Assembly (NCBI RefSeq): GCF_034531395.1
Contig: NZ_JARVCO010000010.1
Span: 62,001 to 126,000, forward strand
DNA: 64,000 nt
From: Pontiella agarivorans
Lineage (GTDB): Bacteria > Verrucomicrobiota > Kiritimatiellia > Kiritimatiellales > Pontiellaceae
Reading direction: 5' to 3'
A model generated the notes under the pieces. It worked only from the letters and a program-made list of their open reading frames with translations. It did not search any database and was not told the DNA's origin. The stretch's first letter is position 1, and every line of letters begins with the position of its first letter. Positions 51,687 through 60,473 of the stretch are shown piece after piece. Both the position numbers and the translations under genes were made by a program.

Positions 51687-51932
51687 ATGCCGAATGCCAC
51701 CCCAAAGAAAATTATCCGCCTGCTAGGCGTCGGATTTGATGCCGAGGACGGCCATATTCGAATCACCAAAGGCGATAACTATGATGTGCTGATGGGATCA
51801 GACGAAAGCCATGAATATATGCAGCAGCTGATCCGAAAAATCGAGGATGCGCTCGCAGCCCGAAATTTATCGCTCGATGATTTTACACCGGATCAGTTTT
51901 TAGACTTTGTTAAAAATATATGTGAGTTGTAA
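51687..51932 (+). CDS. uncharacterised small protein, 81 residues
   Basis: It begins MPNATPKKIIRLLGVGFDAEDGHIRI and continues with ITKGDNYDVLMGSDESHEYM then KIEDALAARNLSLDDFTPDQFLDFV. It is small, acidic and soluble: a strand-turn-strand followed by two helices. The frame extends 19 codons upstream toward the tRNA, but the ATG at 51687 fits the conserved-looking start better. No function recognised. Confidence 0.65.
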   Translation: MPNATPKKIIRLLGVGFDAEDGHIRITKGDNYDVLMGSDESHEYMQQLIRKIEDALAARNLSLDDFTPDQFLDFVKNICEL

Positions 51933-51973
51933 AGAATGAGGCGAGCGGTGTTATCGGTAAGTATTCTCTCGAC

Positions 51974-52939
51974 TCAGTTCCATATTCCGTAAATTTTCGA
52001 TCCGCATTCAGGGCATTTTCCATCAGAGATTCTGACTGCACTGATTTGAAAGCCTTTTCTTTTGATCAGGCAGGTTCCGCATTCGGGGCACCAGGTAGAT
52101 TCCCCTGCCCCATCCTGCATATTTCCGACATAAACAAACTTTAATCCGGCTTGGATGGCGATATCGCGCGCCCGAAGAATTGTTTCTGACGGTGTTGGCG
52201 GTAGATGTTGAAGCTGATTCTGAGGAAAGAACCGGGAAAGGTGAAGCGGTGTATATGCTCCTAGGTTATGGACAATCCATTCGGACAGTAATTTTGTTTC
52301 TTCTTCGGAATCATTGAGCGTTGGAATCAGAAGATTGGTTATTTCAAGGAAAACCCCACACTCTTTCATGATTTTCATGGCCTTAAGAATCGGATGGAGT
52401 CGTGCGCCGCATATTTTTCGGTAGAAATCATCAGAGAATGATTTTAAATCAACGTTGGCTGCATCGATGAAAGCGGAAATTTTCCGCAGTGGTTCCGGAT
52501 TTATGAAAGCCGCGGTAACGAGCAGATTTTTTATATTCCGGTCATGGGCCGCGATGCAGCAGTCGAGGGTGAATTCGTAGGAGACCAGGGGTTCAGTGTA
52601 CGTGTAGGCAATCGCCGGGGTTTTATGTGCGATGGCTTGCTCAGCAATCTTGAGAGGTGAAATGTTTTCCGGGCTTATGTATACTGATTGGGAAATGGAT
52701 GCATTCTGGCACTGTTTACAATGCAGATTACAGCCGGCAGTCCCGATGGAGAGTACGCTTGATCCAGGCAGCACATGGTAGAGCGGTTTTTTTTCAATGG
52801 GATCTATCTGTATGGCGCACGGATGCCCGTAAGTAATGCATTCAATGCGGCCTTTAATATTTTTTCTTACCCGGCAGTCTCCGGTTTCGCCTGGAGCGAG
52901 CTCACACCCCTTCGGGCAGATGGTGCATTTCGTATTCAT
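51974..52939 (-). CDS. amrS: AmrS-like radical SAM enzyme (AmmeMemoRadiSam system)
   Basis: A 321-residue radical SAM protein. The N-terminus has Cys pairs (CTICPKGCELAPGETGDCRVR). The radical SAM cluster motif is GTAGCNLHCKQCQN (CxxxCxxC), followed by AYTYTEPLVSYEF and the C-terminal rubredoxin-like zinc motif (WCPECGTCLIKRKG; KCPECGSKI). This architecture matches AmrS, formerly grouped with pyruvate formate-lyase activases. The usual AMMECR1 (AmrA) and Memo (AmrB) partners are not next to it. Confidence 0.88.
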   Translation of the reverse strand: MNTKCTICPKGCELAPGETGDCRVRKNIKGRIECITYGHPCAIQIDPIEKKPLYHVLPGSSVLSIGTAGCNLHCKQCQNASISQSVYISPENISPLKIAEQAIAHKTPAIAYTYTEPLVSYEFTLDCCIAAHDRNIKNLLVTAAFINPEPLRKISAFIDAANVDLKSFSDDFYRKICGARLHPILKAMKIMKECGVFLEITNLLIPTLNDSEEETKLLSEWIVHNLGAYTPLHLSRFFPQNQLQHLPPTPSETILRARDIAIQAGLKFVYVGNMQDGAGESTWCPECGTCLIKRKGFQISAVRISDGKCPECGSKIYGIWN

Positions 52940-52991
52940 TCGTTATAATGCGTAATGGCTAATGCACGGGGTACGAATATTCAATTAGCCG

Positions 52992-53339
52992 TTACTCATC
53001 CTTGTTACCGAACAGAGAATCCAATGCGCCGAATGCAGAGAAACCTTTGGATTCGAATGAATCGTCGGCGGTGGTATTAAAGCCCTTCATTTTTTGTTTT
53101 TCATGCTCGTGGTCATGACAATAGACACAGAGCAGTTCCCAGTTACTTCCATCCGGCGGGTTGTTCTGATGATTGTGATCTTTATGATGAACGGTCAGCT
53201 CTTTTAGTTTTGAACCTTCAAACTCCCGTCCGCAGCTCGCGCATACATGAGGGTAAAGTTTGAGGGCTTTGGCGCGATATCCTTTTTCGCGTTCTGCCAT
53301 CTGCTGATGGATACGTTCGAGTTGGTCACTTCTTTTCAT
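52992..53339 (-). CDS. yajD: YajD family HNH nuclease
   Basis: A 115-residue HNH protein very like E. coli YajD: GYRAKALKLYPHVCASCGREFEGSKLKELTVHHKDHNHQNNPPDGSNWELLCVYCHDHEHEK. Zinc cysteines are CASC and CVYC; the catalytic pair is HHKDHNH and the following Asn. Its cellular role is unsettled. It overlaps the epimerase gene by four bases (ATGA). Confidence 0.93.
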   Translation of the reverse strand: MKRSDQLERIHQQMAEREKGYRAKALKLYPHVCASCGREFEGSKLKELTVHHKDHNHQNNPPDGSNWELLCVYCHDHEHEKQKMKGFNTTADDSFESKGFSAFGALDSLFGNKDE

Positions 53340-54184
53340 ATTAAAACGGCCTTCAGTGCGGATTCGAGATCCGGATGTTTAAATGTGTACTCTGAATGTA
53401 ATAGCACAGTCGGAATAACACGGGTACTGGAAAGAAGAAGTGCATCGGCCATTTCGCCAAACAACAGGCGCGCGGCAAAAGCGGGCATTGGCATAATGGT
53501 TGGACGTTTCAATACCTTTCCCAGTGCTTTAGTGAATTCCTTGTTGGTGTGCGGAGTCGGAGCCACCATATTTACTGCCCCTGATATCTCTTCGTGTTCA
53601 ATGATGTGCAGAATTGCCCCAACCATGTCTTCGATGGAAATCCAGCTCATGTACTGATTTCCATTACCTAACACCCCTCCCCCACCCATTTTAAACGGTG
53701 GAAGCATTTTCCGAAGTGCGCCTCCCTGATTTGAGAGAACGATGCCTGTGCGGAGCTGGACAGTCCGAACGCCGGCATCGGATGCCGCATGAGTACAGTT
53801 TTCCCATTCTTCGCAGACATCAGGGAGAAATCCGGATCCCGGGCTGCTTTTCTCATCTAATTTTATATCACCTCGGTCGCCATAATATCCTATAGCGGAT
53901 CCAGATATAAAAACTCTGGGCTTATGTTTAGACTGAGCGATCTGTTCGCTGAGTGCTTTTGTTCCGGCCACTCTGCTCTCACGGATAGTCTTTTTCTTTT
54001 TATCATTCCATCGGCCTTGAGCAATATTTTCACCGGCCAGATGGATCACAGCATTCACCCCTTCCATATTAAGCGGTTCGGACAGGTTACGTCCAAGACG
54101 TTGGATTTCATGTCCTGATTCAGTGAATTGGGTAACCAGTGCAGTACCGATCAGTCCGTGGGATCCTGATATTAATACTTTCAT
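53336..54184 (-). CDS. TIGR01777-family (YfcH-like) NAD-dependent epimerase/reductase
   Basis: A 282-residue extended SDR protein. The Rossmann motif is MKVLISGSHGLIGTALV, followed by VIHLAGENIAQGRWNDKKKKTI, the catalytic-type ISGSAIGYYGDRGD (YxxxK region altered), and VRTVQLRTGIVLSNQGGALRKMLPPFKMG. These are signatures of TIGR01777/YfcH. The substrate is unknown. The start at 54184 has AAGGGAG upstream; a frame starting 17 codons earlier lacks one. Confidence 0.9.
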   Translation of the reverse strand: MKVLISGSHGLIGTALVTQFTESGHEIQRLGRNLSEPLNMEGVNAVIHLAGENIAQGRWNDKKKKTIRESRVAGTKALSEQIAQSKHKPRVFISGSAIGYYGDRGDIKLDEKSSPGSGFLPDVCEEWENCTHAASDAGVRTVQLRTGIVLSNQGGALRKMLPPFKMGGGGVLGNGNQYMSWISIEDMVGAILHIIEHEEISGAVNMVAPTPHTNKEFTKALGKVLKRPTIMPMPAFAARLLFGEMADALLLSSTRVIPTVLLHSEYTFKHPDLESALKAVLI

Positions 54185-54405
54185 ATGTGCTCCCTTTGTT
54201 AAGTCTAATGTTAATCCAAATAAAAAAACGTACAACTATTGTTTCGTTTCATCCGTTCGTTTAATCAGGAAAATAATTACAATTTTTACACTGCACCTGC
54301 GGTATTCAGATGCCTGGAGATCTTTGTTTTATGCAACACTCTGTAGACAAAAAGCTTATAGGGTGAGATTATCCCCGCCCGATTAATAAGGTATAGGTTT
54401 TAATT

Positions 54406-56307
54406 ATGAATAAGTCTTTGTATAAAGTGATTGTGGTGGGTGGCGGACATGCCGGTTATGAGGCTGCACTGGCCTCAGCTCGAATGGGCGTTAAAACATT
54501 ATTAATAACGTTGAATAAATCTCTTATAGGGAGATTACCATGTAATCCGGCTGTTGGTGGTATTGCAAAATCACATTTAGTATCTGAACTCGATGCATTG
54601 GGGGGTGAACTAGGGCGTAATACTGATTATACCGGTATTCAGTATCGCATGCTTAACACGCGAAAGGGACCTGCAGTACAGTCCAACCGGGTGCAGTGCG
54701 ATAAAGATTTATTTCCTCTTCGAATTCAGTCTGTGCTCGATATGCAGGAAAATCTCGATATTCATGATGATATTGTGACCGCGATCCGTACCAAAGGGGC
54801 GGCTATATGTGGTGTCACCACACGTGGAGGTGGTGATATCGATGCAGATGCTGTAGTGATTTGTACAGGGACTTTTCTTCGAGGACGCGTTTTAATTGGT
54901 ACGAAAAGTCTCAAAGAAGGACGTATGGGGGAAGAGTCTGCAGAGGAGTTGTCGGCTTCGTTTAGTCGTTTTGGTTTTGAATTGGGGCGGTTGAAAACCG
55001 GAACACCACCCCGTATTCATCGAGATTCGGTGGATTATTCGTCTATGGAGATTCAACCGGGAGAAGAACCCCCGCCCTTTTTCTCCCGAATGGCACGGAA
55101 AGAATGGAAAATGTTCCACGTAGAACATGAAAATCCTGACCCTTCTCTGATGAATAAAATGTTCCATGTGGAACATGGTGGATTGCATCCCTGGCGACCG
55201 GGTTCTGATCAAATACCTTGTTGGTTGACTCACACCAATGCGAATACACATCAAATCATCGCGGATAATCTACATAAAAGTGCAATGTATAGTGGTGCGG
55301 TGGAAGGAACAGGTGTGCGGTATTGCCCTTCTATTGAGGATAAAATTGTTAAATTTTCCGGGCGTGATTCTCATCACGTCTTTATTGAGCCGGAAGGACG
55401 AAATAATATTCGTCTTTACCCAAATGGAACCTCTAATAGTTTACCGGAGGATGTGCAAAAGCAGATGATCCACTCTATCGCAGGGCTTGAGAAGGCTGAG
55501 ATTATCCGTCCGGCCTACGCTATCGAGTATGACTATGCAAATCCGACCCAATTATTTCATACCTTAGAGACTAAACGCGTAGAAAATCTCTTTTTTGCCG
55601 GACAGCTTAACGGAACCACCGGGTATGAGGAAGCAGCTGGTCAAGGATTTGTGGCCGGTGCCAATGCCGCCTTAAAGGCTCTGGGGCAGGAAGAGTTTAC
55701 TCTTAGCCGAAATGAGAGCTATATCGGAGTTCTGATTGATGACTTGGTTACAAAAGGGACTGATGAACCGTATCGGATGTTTACTTCGCGTTCAGAGCAT
55801 CGTCTGACATTGCGCCAGGATAACGTTTATTTTCGTCTACTTGAAAAATCTAAACAGCTTAATATTGTGAACTCTGATGAACTTTCTGAGATTTCCAATC
55901 ATTGGAAGGATATACATGCTGAAATAAAACGACTGGATAAGGTTTTTCATGATGGTAAATCATTAGCTCAGCTACTCCGTCAGCCTGAAAACCTTTACTG
56001 TAATCTTCCTCAGGCGAATCAGGGCTTATCAGAAGAGGTGATTAAGCAGGTTGAAATTGAGGTTAAGTATGCGGGGTATATTAAACGGGAAAAAGAGCGC
56101 ATTGAATCGGCGCGACGTCAGGAAGATCAATTGCTTCCTCCCGATTTTAATTATGATGAAATTCAAAGTTTACGCTTTGAGGCGCGCGAGAAGCTGAATA
56201 AAATAAAGCCTGAAAATCTGGGGCAGGCTGGACGTATCTCGGGGGTTAATCCTTCTGATATTTCAATTCTAGGGATGTGGTTGAAACGGAAGATGACTAA
56301 TAACTAA
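54406..56307 (+). CDS. mnmG: tRNA uridine-5-carboxymethylaminomethyl synthase MnmG, with parS-bearing insertion
   Basis: A 633-residue FAD enzyme that with MnmE modifies U34 of tRNAs. FAD motif [19 protein letters not shown] (10-28), then [68 protein letters not shown], and C-terminal [13 protein letters not shown]. Between PFFSRMA and [10 protein letters not shown] there is an extra segment of about 30 residues compared with E. coli MnmG. It contains MFHVEH twice (236-241 and 252-257), encoded by two parS-like sites. Base composition is more AT-rich than genes left of dnaA. A palindrome copy (55893-55907) is read as SNHWK. Confidence 0.97.
   Translation: MNKSLYKVIVVGGGHAGYEAALASARMGVKTLLITLNKSLIGRLPCNPAVGGIAKSHLVSELDALGGELGRNTDYTGIQYRMLNTRKGPAVQSNRVQCDKDLFPLRIQSVLDMQENLDIHDDIVTAIRTKGAAICGVTTRGGGDIDADAVVICTGTFLRGRVLIGTKSLKEGRMGEESAEELSASFSRFGFELGRLKTGTPPRIHRDSVDYSSMEIQPGEEPPPFFSRMARKEWKMFHVEHENPDPSLMNKMFHVEHGGLHPWRPGSDQIPCWLTHTNANTHQIIADNLHKSAMYSGAVEGTGVRYCPSIEDKIVKFSGRDSHHVFIEPEGRNNIRLYPNGTSNSLPEDVQKQMIHSIAGLEKAEIIRPAYAIEYDYANPTQLFHTLETKRVENLFFAGQLNGTTGYEEAAGQGFVAGANAALKALGQEEFTLSRNESYIGVLIDDLVTKGTDEPYRMFTSRSEHRLTLRQDNVYFRLLEKSKQLNIVNSDELSEISNHWKDIHAEIKRLDKVFHDGKSLAQLLRQPENLYCNLPQANQGLSEEVIKQVEIEVKYAGYIKREKERIESARRQEDQLLPPDFNYDEIQSLRFEAREKLNKIKPENLGQAGRISGVNPSDISILGMWLKRKMTNN
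55111..55128. promoter_or_regulatory. parS-like site 1 (within mnmG)
   Basis: ATGTTCCACGTAGAACAT matches the ParB-binding consensus TGTTCCACGTGGAACA (the core at 55112-55127) with one mismatch. It encodes MFHVEH. Confidence 0.75.
55159..55176. promoter_or_regulatory. parS-like site 2 (within mnmG)
   Basis: ATGTTCCATGTGGAACAT matches the parS consensus (core 55160-55175) with one mismatch, 48 bases after the first site and in the same frame, again encoding MFHVEH. Confidence 0.75.
55893..55907. repeat. 15-bp palindrome, copy 17
   Basis: TTCCAATCATTGGAA in mnmG, read SNHWK. Confidence 0.9.
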
Positions 56308-56513
56308 CCGTTATTCTGTGGAAATAATGAATATAGATGAATTATAAATGATTGAGAATTAATATATAAGTAAATTATAATATTATATATTAAACTATTA
56401 AGCACCGTATCATATTTATGCCTCTAGCCTCTTTTTCTTTTGTAAGTTCCTTGAACAAAAAAGTATGAATCAGCACTATTCCTCGTCCCAATAATTGGAA
56501 GGCGGGTGAGCAT

Positions 56514-57053
56514 ATGAGTTTACAGATGATAGCAATAATTCTGGGTCTGTTAGGTACAGTTGGAGGCTTGGCGGGAATTTTTCGGCCGGATCTGATTAAA
56601 CGGTTTGCTGAAATATTTCCCCGCAGTACGGTTCCTGCGTGGTTGTTTACCGCACTTTGCTGTATTTTGGGTGCAAGGGAAGCGAGTGGTATGAATATGG
56701 GGGTTGTGGATGTGATAAAACCGTATATCCCTTTCATCGCAGTTGGGGTTTTTGTGGCGAGTGTTATCTATATGAAAGAACTTCTGGCCCCTAGAGCACT
56801 TGGGGGATTTCTATGCTTGATTGCTGTGCCTATTTGTAAAACAGCAGCGCAGTCAGGTTCACCGTTTTTTCAAGTTGTTACAGCAGTGATGTATCTGGCC
56901 GTTATTTTTGGGATCATCATTCTGATGTCGCCATGGTATTTTAGAAAAATCTATGCACCGGTTATTGAGAATGAGTTACTTTTTAAGGGTACAGCTATCG
57001 CTAAGACGATTGTAGGGGTACTTATTCTTATACTTGGAATTTTTGTCTATTAA
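56514..57053 (+). CDS. polytopic membrane protein, 179 residues
   Basis: Five or six hydrophobic helices: LQMIAIILGLLGTVGGLAGIF, VPAWLFTALCCILGA, YIPFIAVGVFVASVIYM, FLCLIAVPICK, VVTAVMYLAVIFGIIILMSP and TIVGVLILILGIFVY. No charged catalytic motif stands out and no family is recognised. GGCGGGTGAG precedes the ATG, and a near-copy of the palindrome (56486-56500) is just upstream. The next gene is convergent. Confidence 0.7.
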   Translation: MSLQMIAIILGLLGTVGGLAGIFRPDLIKRFAEIFPRSTVPAWLFTALCCILGAREASGMNMGVVDVIKPYIPFIAVGVFVASVIYMKELLAPRALGGFLCLIAVPICKTAAQSGSPFFQVVTAVMYLAVIFGIIILMSPWYFRKIYAPVIENELLFKGTAIAKTIVGVLILILGIFVY

Positions 57054-57154
57054 GACAGGACAGGGTAGGGGAGTAGGTTCTTACTTTTTACTTTTAAAAC
57101 AATTGCACGCTTATGTCTGCTTGCATAGACGCGATTCAGATCTGGAACAGGCTT

Positions 57155-57814
57155 TTATTTCGTTGTTTCTTTTAGCATTTTCTGGGTATCCCAGGCGCGT
57201 TTACATTTTCGGATCTGTTCATTATATGCTTCAACCTGTTCCTTGGTGACACCCTGTCCATGTCGCGCGGCTTTTTTCGCCATTGTGGTGATCGCATTGT
57301 AGGCACGTTCGTAATCCCCATTAATATAGTGGGCTTCGGAGAGGGTACTCCACACGTGGTGATCATCAGGGGAAATAGCTAAGGCTTCCTGTGCATAACG
57401 TACTGCTTTTTTTCCGTCGCGGTATTTAAGATCATCAGCGGTGGCATATAGCCATGCCAGATTATTCATCAGTTTGAAATCATCCGGATTTTCATCAATC
57501 AGTTTGAGCAATAAAGATTCAGCTTTCCCATATTGTTTTGCGTTAATGTATACATGGGCCACCACATAACGGGCTTGAAAATGATCCGGATCGATTTCGA
57601 GAATCCGTTCATAAGCGCTAACTGCAGAATCAAAATCTTCTTCAGCAAAATAGGCTTGAGCTACATGGAGCAGAAATTCAATACGCTCTTCATCCGTTTG
57701 TTTATTCAGCATTAAACCGGAGGAAACCTGATCAGCCGATGGGGTATCCTCTGCAATAACTGGAAATGAAGTTGCGGTTATAAACAGTGTAAGGAAAACA
57801 GTTTTTAATTTCAT
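57155..57814 (-). CDS. exported TPR protein
   Basis: A 219-residue protein with signal peptide (MKLKTVFLTLFITATSFPVIA). About four TPR units follow: AQAYFAEEDFDSAVSAYERILEIDPDH, ARYVVAHVYINAKQYGKAESLLLKLIDENPD, LMNNLAWLYAT and WSTLSEAHYINGDYERAYNAITTM. It probably acts as a periplasmic scaffold. It begins four bases after the cdaR stop and so ends the folP-cdaA-cdaR operon. Confidence 0.85.
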   Translation of the reverse strand: MKLKTVFLTLFITATSFPVIAEDTPSADQVSSGLMLNKQTDEERIEFLLHVAQAYFAEEDFDSAVSAYERILEIDPDHFQARYVVAHVYINAKQYGKAESLLLKLIDENPDDFKLMNNLAWLYATADDLKYRDGKKAVRYAQEALAISPDDHHVWSTLSEAHYINGDYERAYNAITTMAKKAARHGQGVTKEQVEAYNEQIRKCKRAWDTQKMLKETTK

Positions 57815-57818
57815 GAGA

Positions 57819-58766
57819 CTACTTAACCTTGGTTATCTCAACCTGCACAACAGCAGGTTCGATTTTTACCATCTTGATTTCGGGAGGTAGATTGATTTCT
57901 AAAGGAAGTTCGTATGCAGCCGCTTCCGGTAAATCCTGACAACTGACATAGATAAATAGATCCTTGGTTTCAAGGCGTTCAACAGCCCGTTTATCGCCCT
58001 GAACTGTGATATTTACCGTTTTTGGAAAAATTTCAATTCTACGTTCCTCGCCGGGAGAAGAGACGATTCGTACCGGAATTTTATCAAAATCGGCTGTACT
58101 ATTATGTTCAGCCAGAAAGACTTCGATGGAAACCCAATTGGGATCGACTGCCAGACGTCCGGCTTGGGGAACGGCAATAGGAACACTTTCTTTGAATGTG
58201 GCCTGCCGATCCGCCAGATCTATTTTTTCCGTGTGTATATTCTCCATGCTGTCGAGAATCTGTCGTGCTCCTGAAACTTTTACTGATGCAGGTGTTGCTA
58301 CAATACGTTCAATTTCAATACCTTCCGGAAGATTTCCTGAAATAGCTGCTTTAACAGGAAGAAGACGTTCACCCTCCTGGTCCATTCTGACCACGATTTC
58401 AGAAGGGCTGAAACTGACCACTTTGGCCCCGGTTGGGTTGCGGAGGTGTGCGGGGGTCAGCTTAATCATCATTTCTTCACCCTGCACGGGATTCTGTACT
58501 GGAATGACCAAGTGCAGCTGATCGCTGTTCAGATAGCGGATATCCTCGCGGGAACCTCGAAAAACAATATTTACCCGTTGCATCGATTTTTCCCAGACTG
58601 CCCAGCCGGAAGGGGTTTTCACATCTACCGGAATACCTGAAACAGAAACTTCAAATCCAATGGTTTTACGAATGCTCTGCCAGCCCAGAAAAGCCAGAAT
58701 CAGGCAGAGGATAATCAGAAACCGGTCTTTCCAGAACTGATTCCAGGCATTGGAAATTCTACTCAT
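57819..58766 (-). CDS. cdaR: CdaR-like YbbR-domain protein
   Basis: A 315-residue protein with one N-terminal helix (FLIILCLILAFLGWQSIRKT) and repeated YbbR-type beta domains (VNIVFRGSREDIRYLNSDQLHLVI; VKVSGARQILDSMENIHTEKIDL; KTVNITVQGDKRAVERLETKDLFIYV). YbbR/CdaR regulates the membrane diadenylate cyclase CdaA, whose gene lies directly upstream and overlaps by eight bases. The ATG at 58766 is chosen because the longer frame has no pilot motif and overlaps cdaA deeply. A palindrome copy starts its coding region (SNAWN). Confidence 0.9.
   Translation of the reverse strand: MSRISNAWNQFWKDRFLIILCLILAFLGWQSIRKTIGFEVSVSGIPVDVKTPSGWAVWEKSMQRVNIVFRGSREDIRYLNSDQLHLVIPVQNPVQGEEMMIKLTPAHLRNPTGAKVVSFSPSEIVVRMDQEGERLLPVKAAISGNLPEGIEIERIVATPASVKVSGARQILDSMENIHTEKIDLADRQATFKESVPIAVPQAGRLAVDPNWVSIEVFLAEHNSTADFDKIPVRIVSSPGEERRIEIFPKTVNITVQGDKRAVERLETKDLFIYVSCQDLPEAAAYELPLEINLPPEIKMVKIEPAVVQVEITKVK
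58741..58755. repeat. 15-bp palindrome, copy 18
   Basis: TTCCAGGCATTGGAA at the start of cdaR, read SNAWN. Confidence 0.85.
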
Positions 58767-59622
58767 CGTTCTTCTCCTCGCTGAATGGCATAAGAACGGT
58801 ATCGGAAAGATCAGCTTCTCCAGTTTGGATTTGTTCGCGAAAGCGGGATAACCCGGTTCGCTCTCGCCGCAGCATCGACTGCAGGACCCGCCGTAAGCGC
58901 TCCTCGCCAAGACCTCGCCGAAGTCGACCGTTATAGGCCAGAGAAACAGCGCCTGTTTCTTCGGAAACCACTACTACAATCGCATCCGTTTCTTCAGTGA
59001 TACCAATGGCGGCCCGGTGTCGAGTGCCGAGGGTTTTACTCAGCTCTTCTTTCTGTGACAATGGAAACAGGCAGCCGGCTGCACAGATTCGGTCACCGGA
59101 AATAATCACTCCTCCGTCATGGAGCGGGGTATGCGGAAAGAAAATAGTGGAAAGCAGTTCAGCACTAACTGCGCTGTTCATTTTTGTGCCGGTGTCCTGA
59201 ATTGCCCGTGTTCCAATTTCGCGCTCTATCGCAATCAGTGCACCGATTTTTCGTTTAGAAAGAAGTTTCACCGTTTGCATGATGGGTTCAATCAGATTGC
59301 GCTGTGAAACCATACCGTTGTTGCGCCAAGGCTGCCGGCCCAGCCGCGCAAGAACCCGCCGGATTTCCGGCTGAAAAATCACCACAATCGCCAGTGTAAT
59401 ATAAAGCATCAGCTTGGAGAGAATCCAATTGAGAACTTCAAGATGACTTAAGTTAGTGATGGCATTCAGTGCGCCGAAAAGAATGATAAGGCCGGTCAGA
59501 ATGGCTGATCCGCGCGTTCCTTTGAAGAGTCTGAAGATGTAATAAAGCAGGGCCGCGAGAATTAATATCTCAACCCATCCAATCGCATCAGGCAGTTCAA
59601 AAGCATCGTTCAATTGCATCAC
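58759..59622 (-). CDS. cdaA: membrane diadenylate cyclase CdaA
   Basis: A 287-residue CdaA (DacA) that makes c-di-AMP from ATP. Three N-terminal helices (WVEILILAALLYYIFRL; AILTGLIILFGAL; WILSKLMLYITLAIVVIF) precede the DAC domain with IALIAIEREIG-type sequence, HTPLHDGGVII and GTRHRAAIGITEETDA. RHR is intact at 201-203. The usual DGA motif is DGG here (Asp169-Gly171). It overlaps folP (ATGA) upstream and cdaR downstream. Confidence 0.95.
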   Translation of the reverse strand: MMQLNDAFELPDAIGWVEILILAALLYYIFRLFKGTRGSAILTGLIILFGALNAITNLSHLEVLNWILSKLMLYITLAIVVIFQPEIRRVLARLGRQPWRNNGMVSQRNLIEPIMQTVKLLSKRKIGALIAIEREIGTRAIQDTGTKMNSAVSAELLSTIFFPHTPLHDGGVIISGDRICAAGCLFPLSQKEELSKTLGTRHRAAIGITEETDAIVVVVSEETGAVSLAYNGRLRRGLGEERLRRVLQSMLRRERTGLSRFREQIQTGEADLSDTVLMPFSEEKNDE

Positions 59623-60473
59623 AAGTCACCGGTGCAAAGTGTATCCACGATGCGGCAAACATCGCAAGTGTCTAATACGTCATGCACCCGTAAAATATGA
59701 GCTCCGCTCACTGCAGACCAACCGGCAATGCCCAGGCTTCCCGCCAGTCGGGAGCTCGGATCTTCTCGCTCCAGCAGTTTCCCGATCATACTTTTTCGTG
59801 AGGCTCCGATCAGAACCGGTGCAGTTTTTTCAAGGTCCGGAATTCCGCGAAGCAGTTGCAGATTATGTTCCAGTGTTTTTCCGAATCCGATGCCCGGATC
59901 CACCACAATGCGTTCACGCACCACGCCACGGCTGACAGCAAACGTGATGCGTTTTTCCAGATATTGGAAAACTTCAGTCACCGCATCTTCATAGCTTGGG
60001 TTTTGCTGCATGGTTTGCGGTGTACCTTTCATATGCATCAGAATAACACCCGCTTCGGAGGCTGCAGCCACATTCACCATTTGATCATCGGCCTCGAATC
60101 CGGAAACATCGTTAATGATGTCTGCTCCGGCTTCCAAAGCATGGAACGCAGTTTCGGATTTCATGGTATCAATTGAAATCAGTACCTCGGTGTGTTCCCT
60201 GATTTTTTCAATGATGGGAACGGTCCGCCGGATTTCCTCTTTCACCGAAACCGGCTCAGCGCCGGGCCGCGTAGATTCGCCGCCGATATCAATAATTGCA
60301 GCACCGTCTTCAACCATCTGCAACGCATGTTGTACCGCGATTTCCGGATCCGCAAAATGCCCGCCGTCGGAAAATGAATCCGGCGTCACATTCAGAATAC
60401 CCATCACCCGTGTTTTTTCACCGAGGTGGACGGTGCGGTTGCCGCAGTGCCAGTCATATTTTTTCCGCGCCAT
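59619..60473 (-). CDS. folP: dihydropteroate synthase
   Basis: A 284-residue TIM-barrel enzyme that joins pterin diphosphate and p-aminobenzoate in folate synthesis. Signatures are VMGILNVTPDSFSDGG, DIGGESTRPGAEPV, DVSGFEAD, MHMKGTPQTMQ, VVDPGIGFGKTLEHN and IGASRKSMIG. The ATG at 60473 overlaps the stop of the upstream hydrolase gene. A palindrome copy (59955-59969) is read as FQYLE and a variant lies at 60132-60146. folP next to cdaA is a recurrent arrangement in several phyla. Confidence 0.96.
   Translation of the reverse strand: MARKKYDWHCGNRTVHLGEKTRVMGILNVTPDSFSDGGHFADPEIAVQHALQMVEDGAAIIDIGGESTRPGAEPVSVKEEIRRTVPIIEKIREHTEVLISIDTMKSETAFHALEAGADIINDVSGFEADDQMVNVAAASEAGVILMHMKGTPQTMQQNPSYEDAVTEVFQYLEKRITFAVSRGVVRERIVVDPGIGFGKTLEHNLQLLRGIPDLEKTAPVLIGASRKSMIGKLLEREDPSSRLAGSLGIAGWSAVSGAHILRVHDVLDTCDVCRIVDTLCTGDL
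59955..59969. repeat. 15-bp palindrome, copy 19
   Basis: TTCCAGATATTGGAA in folP, read FQYLE. Confidence 0.85.
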
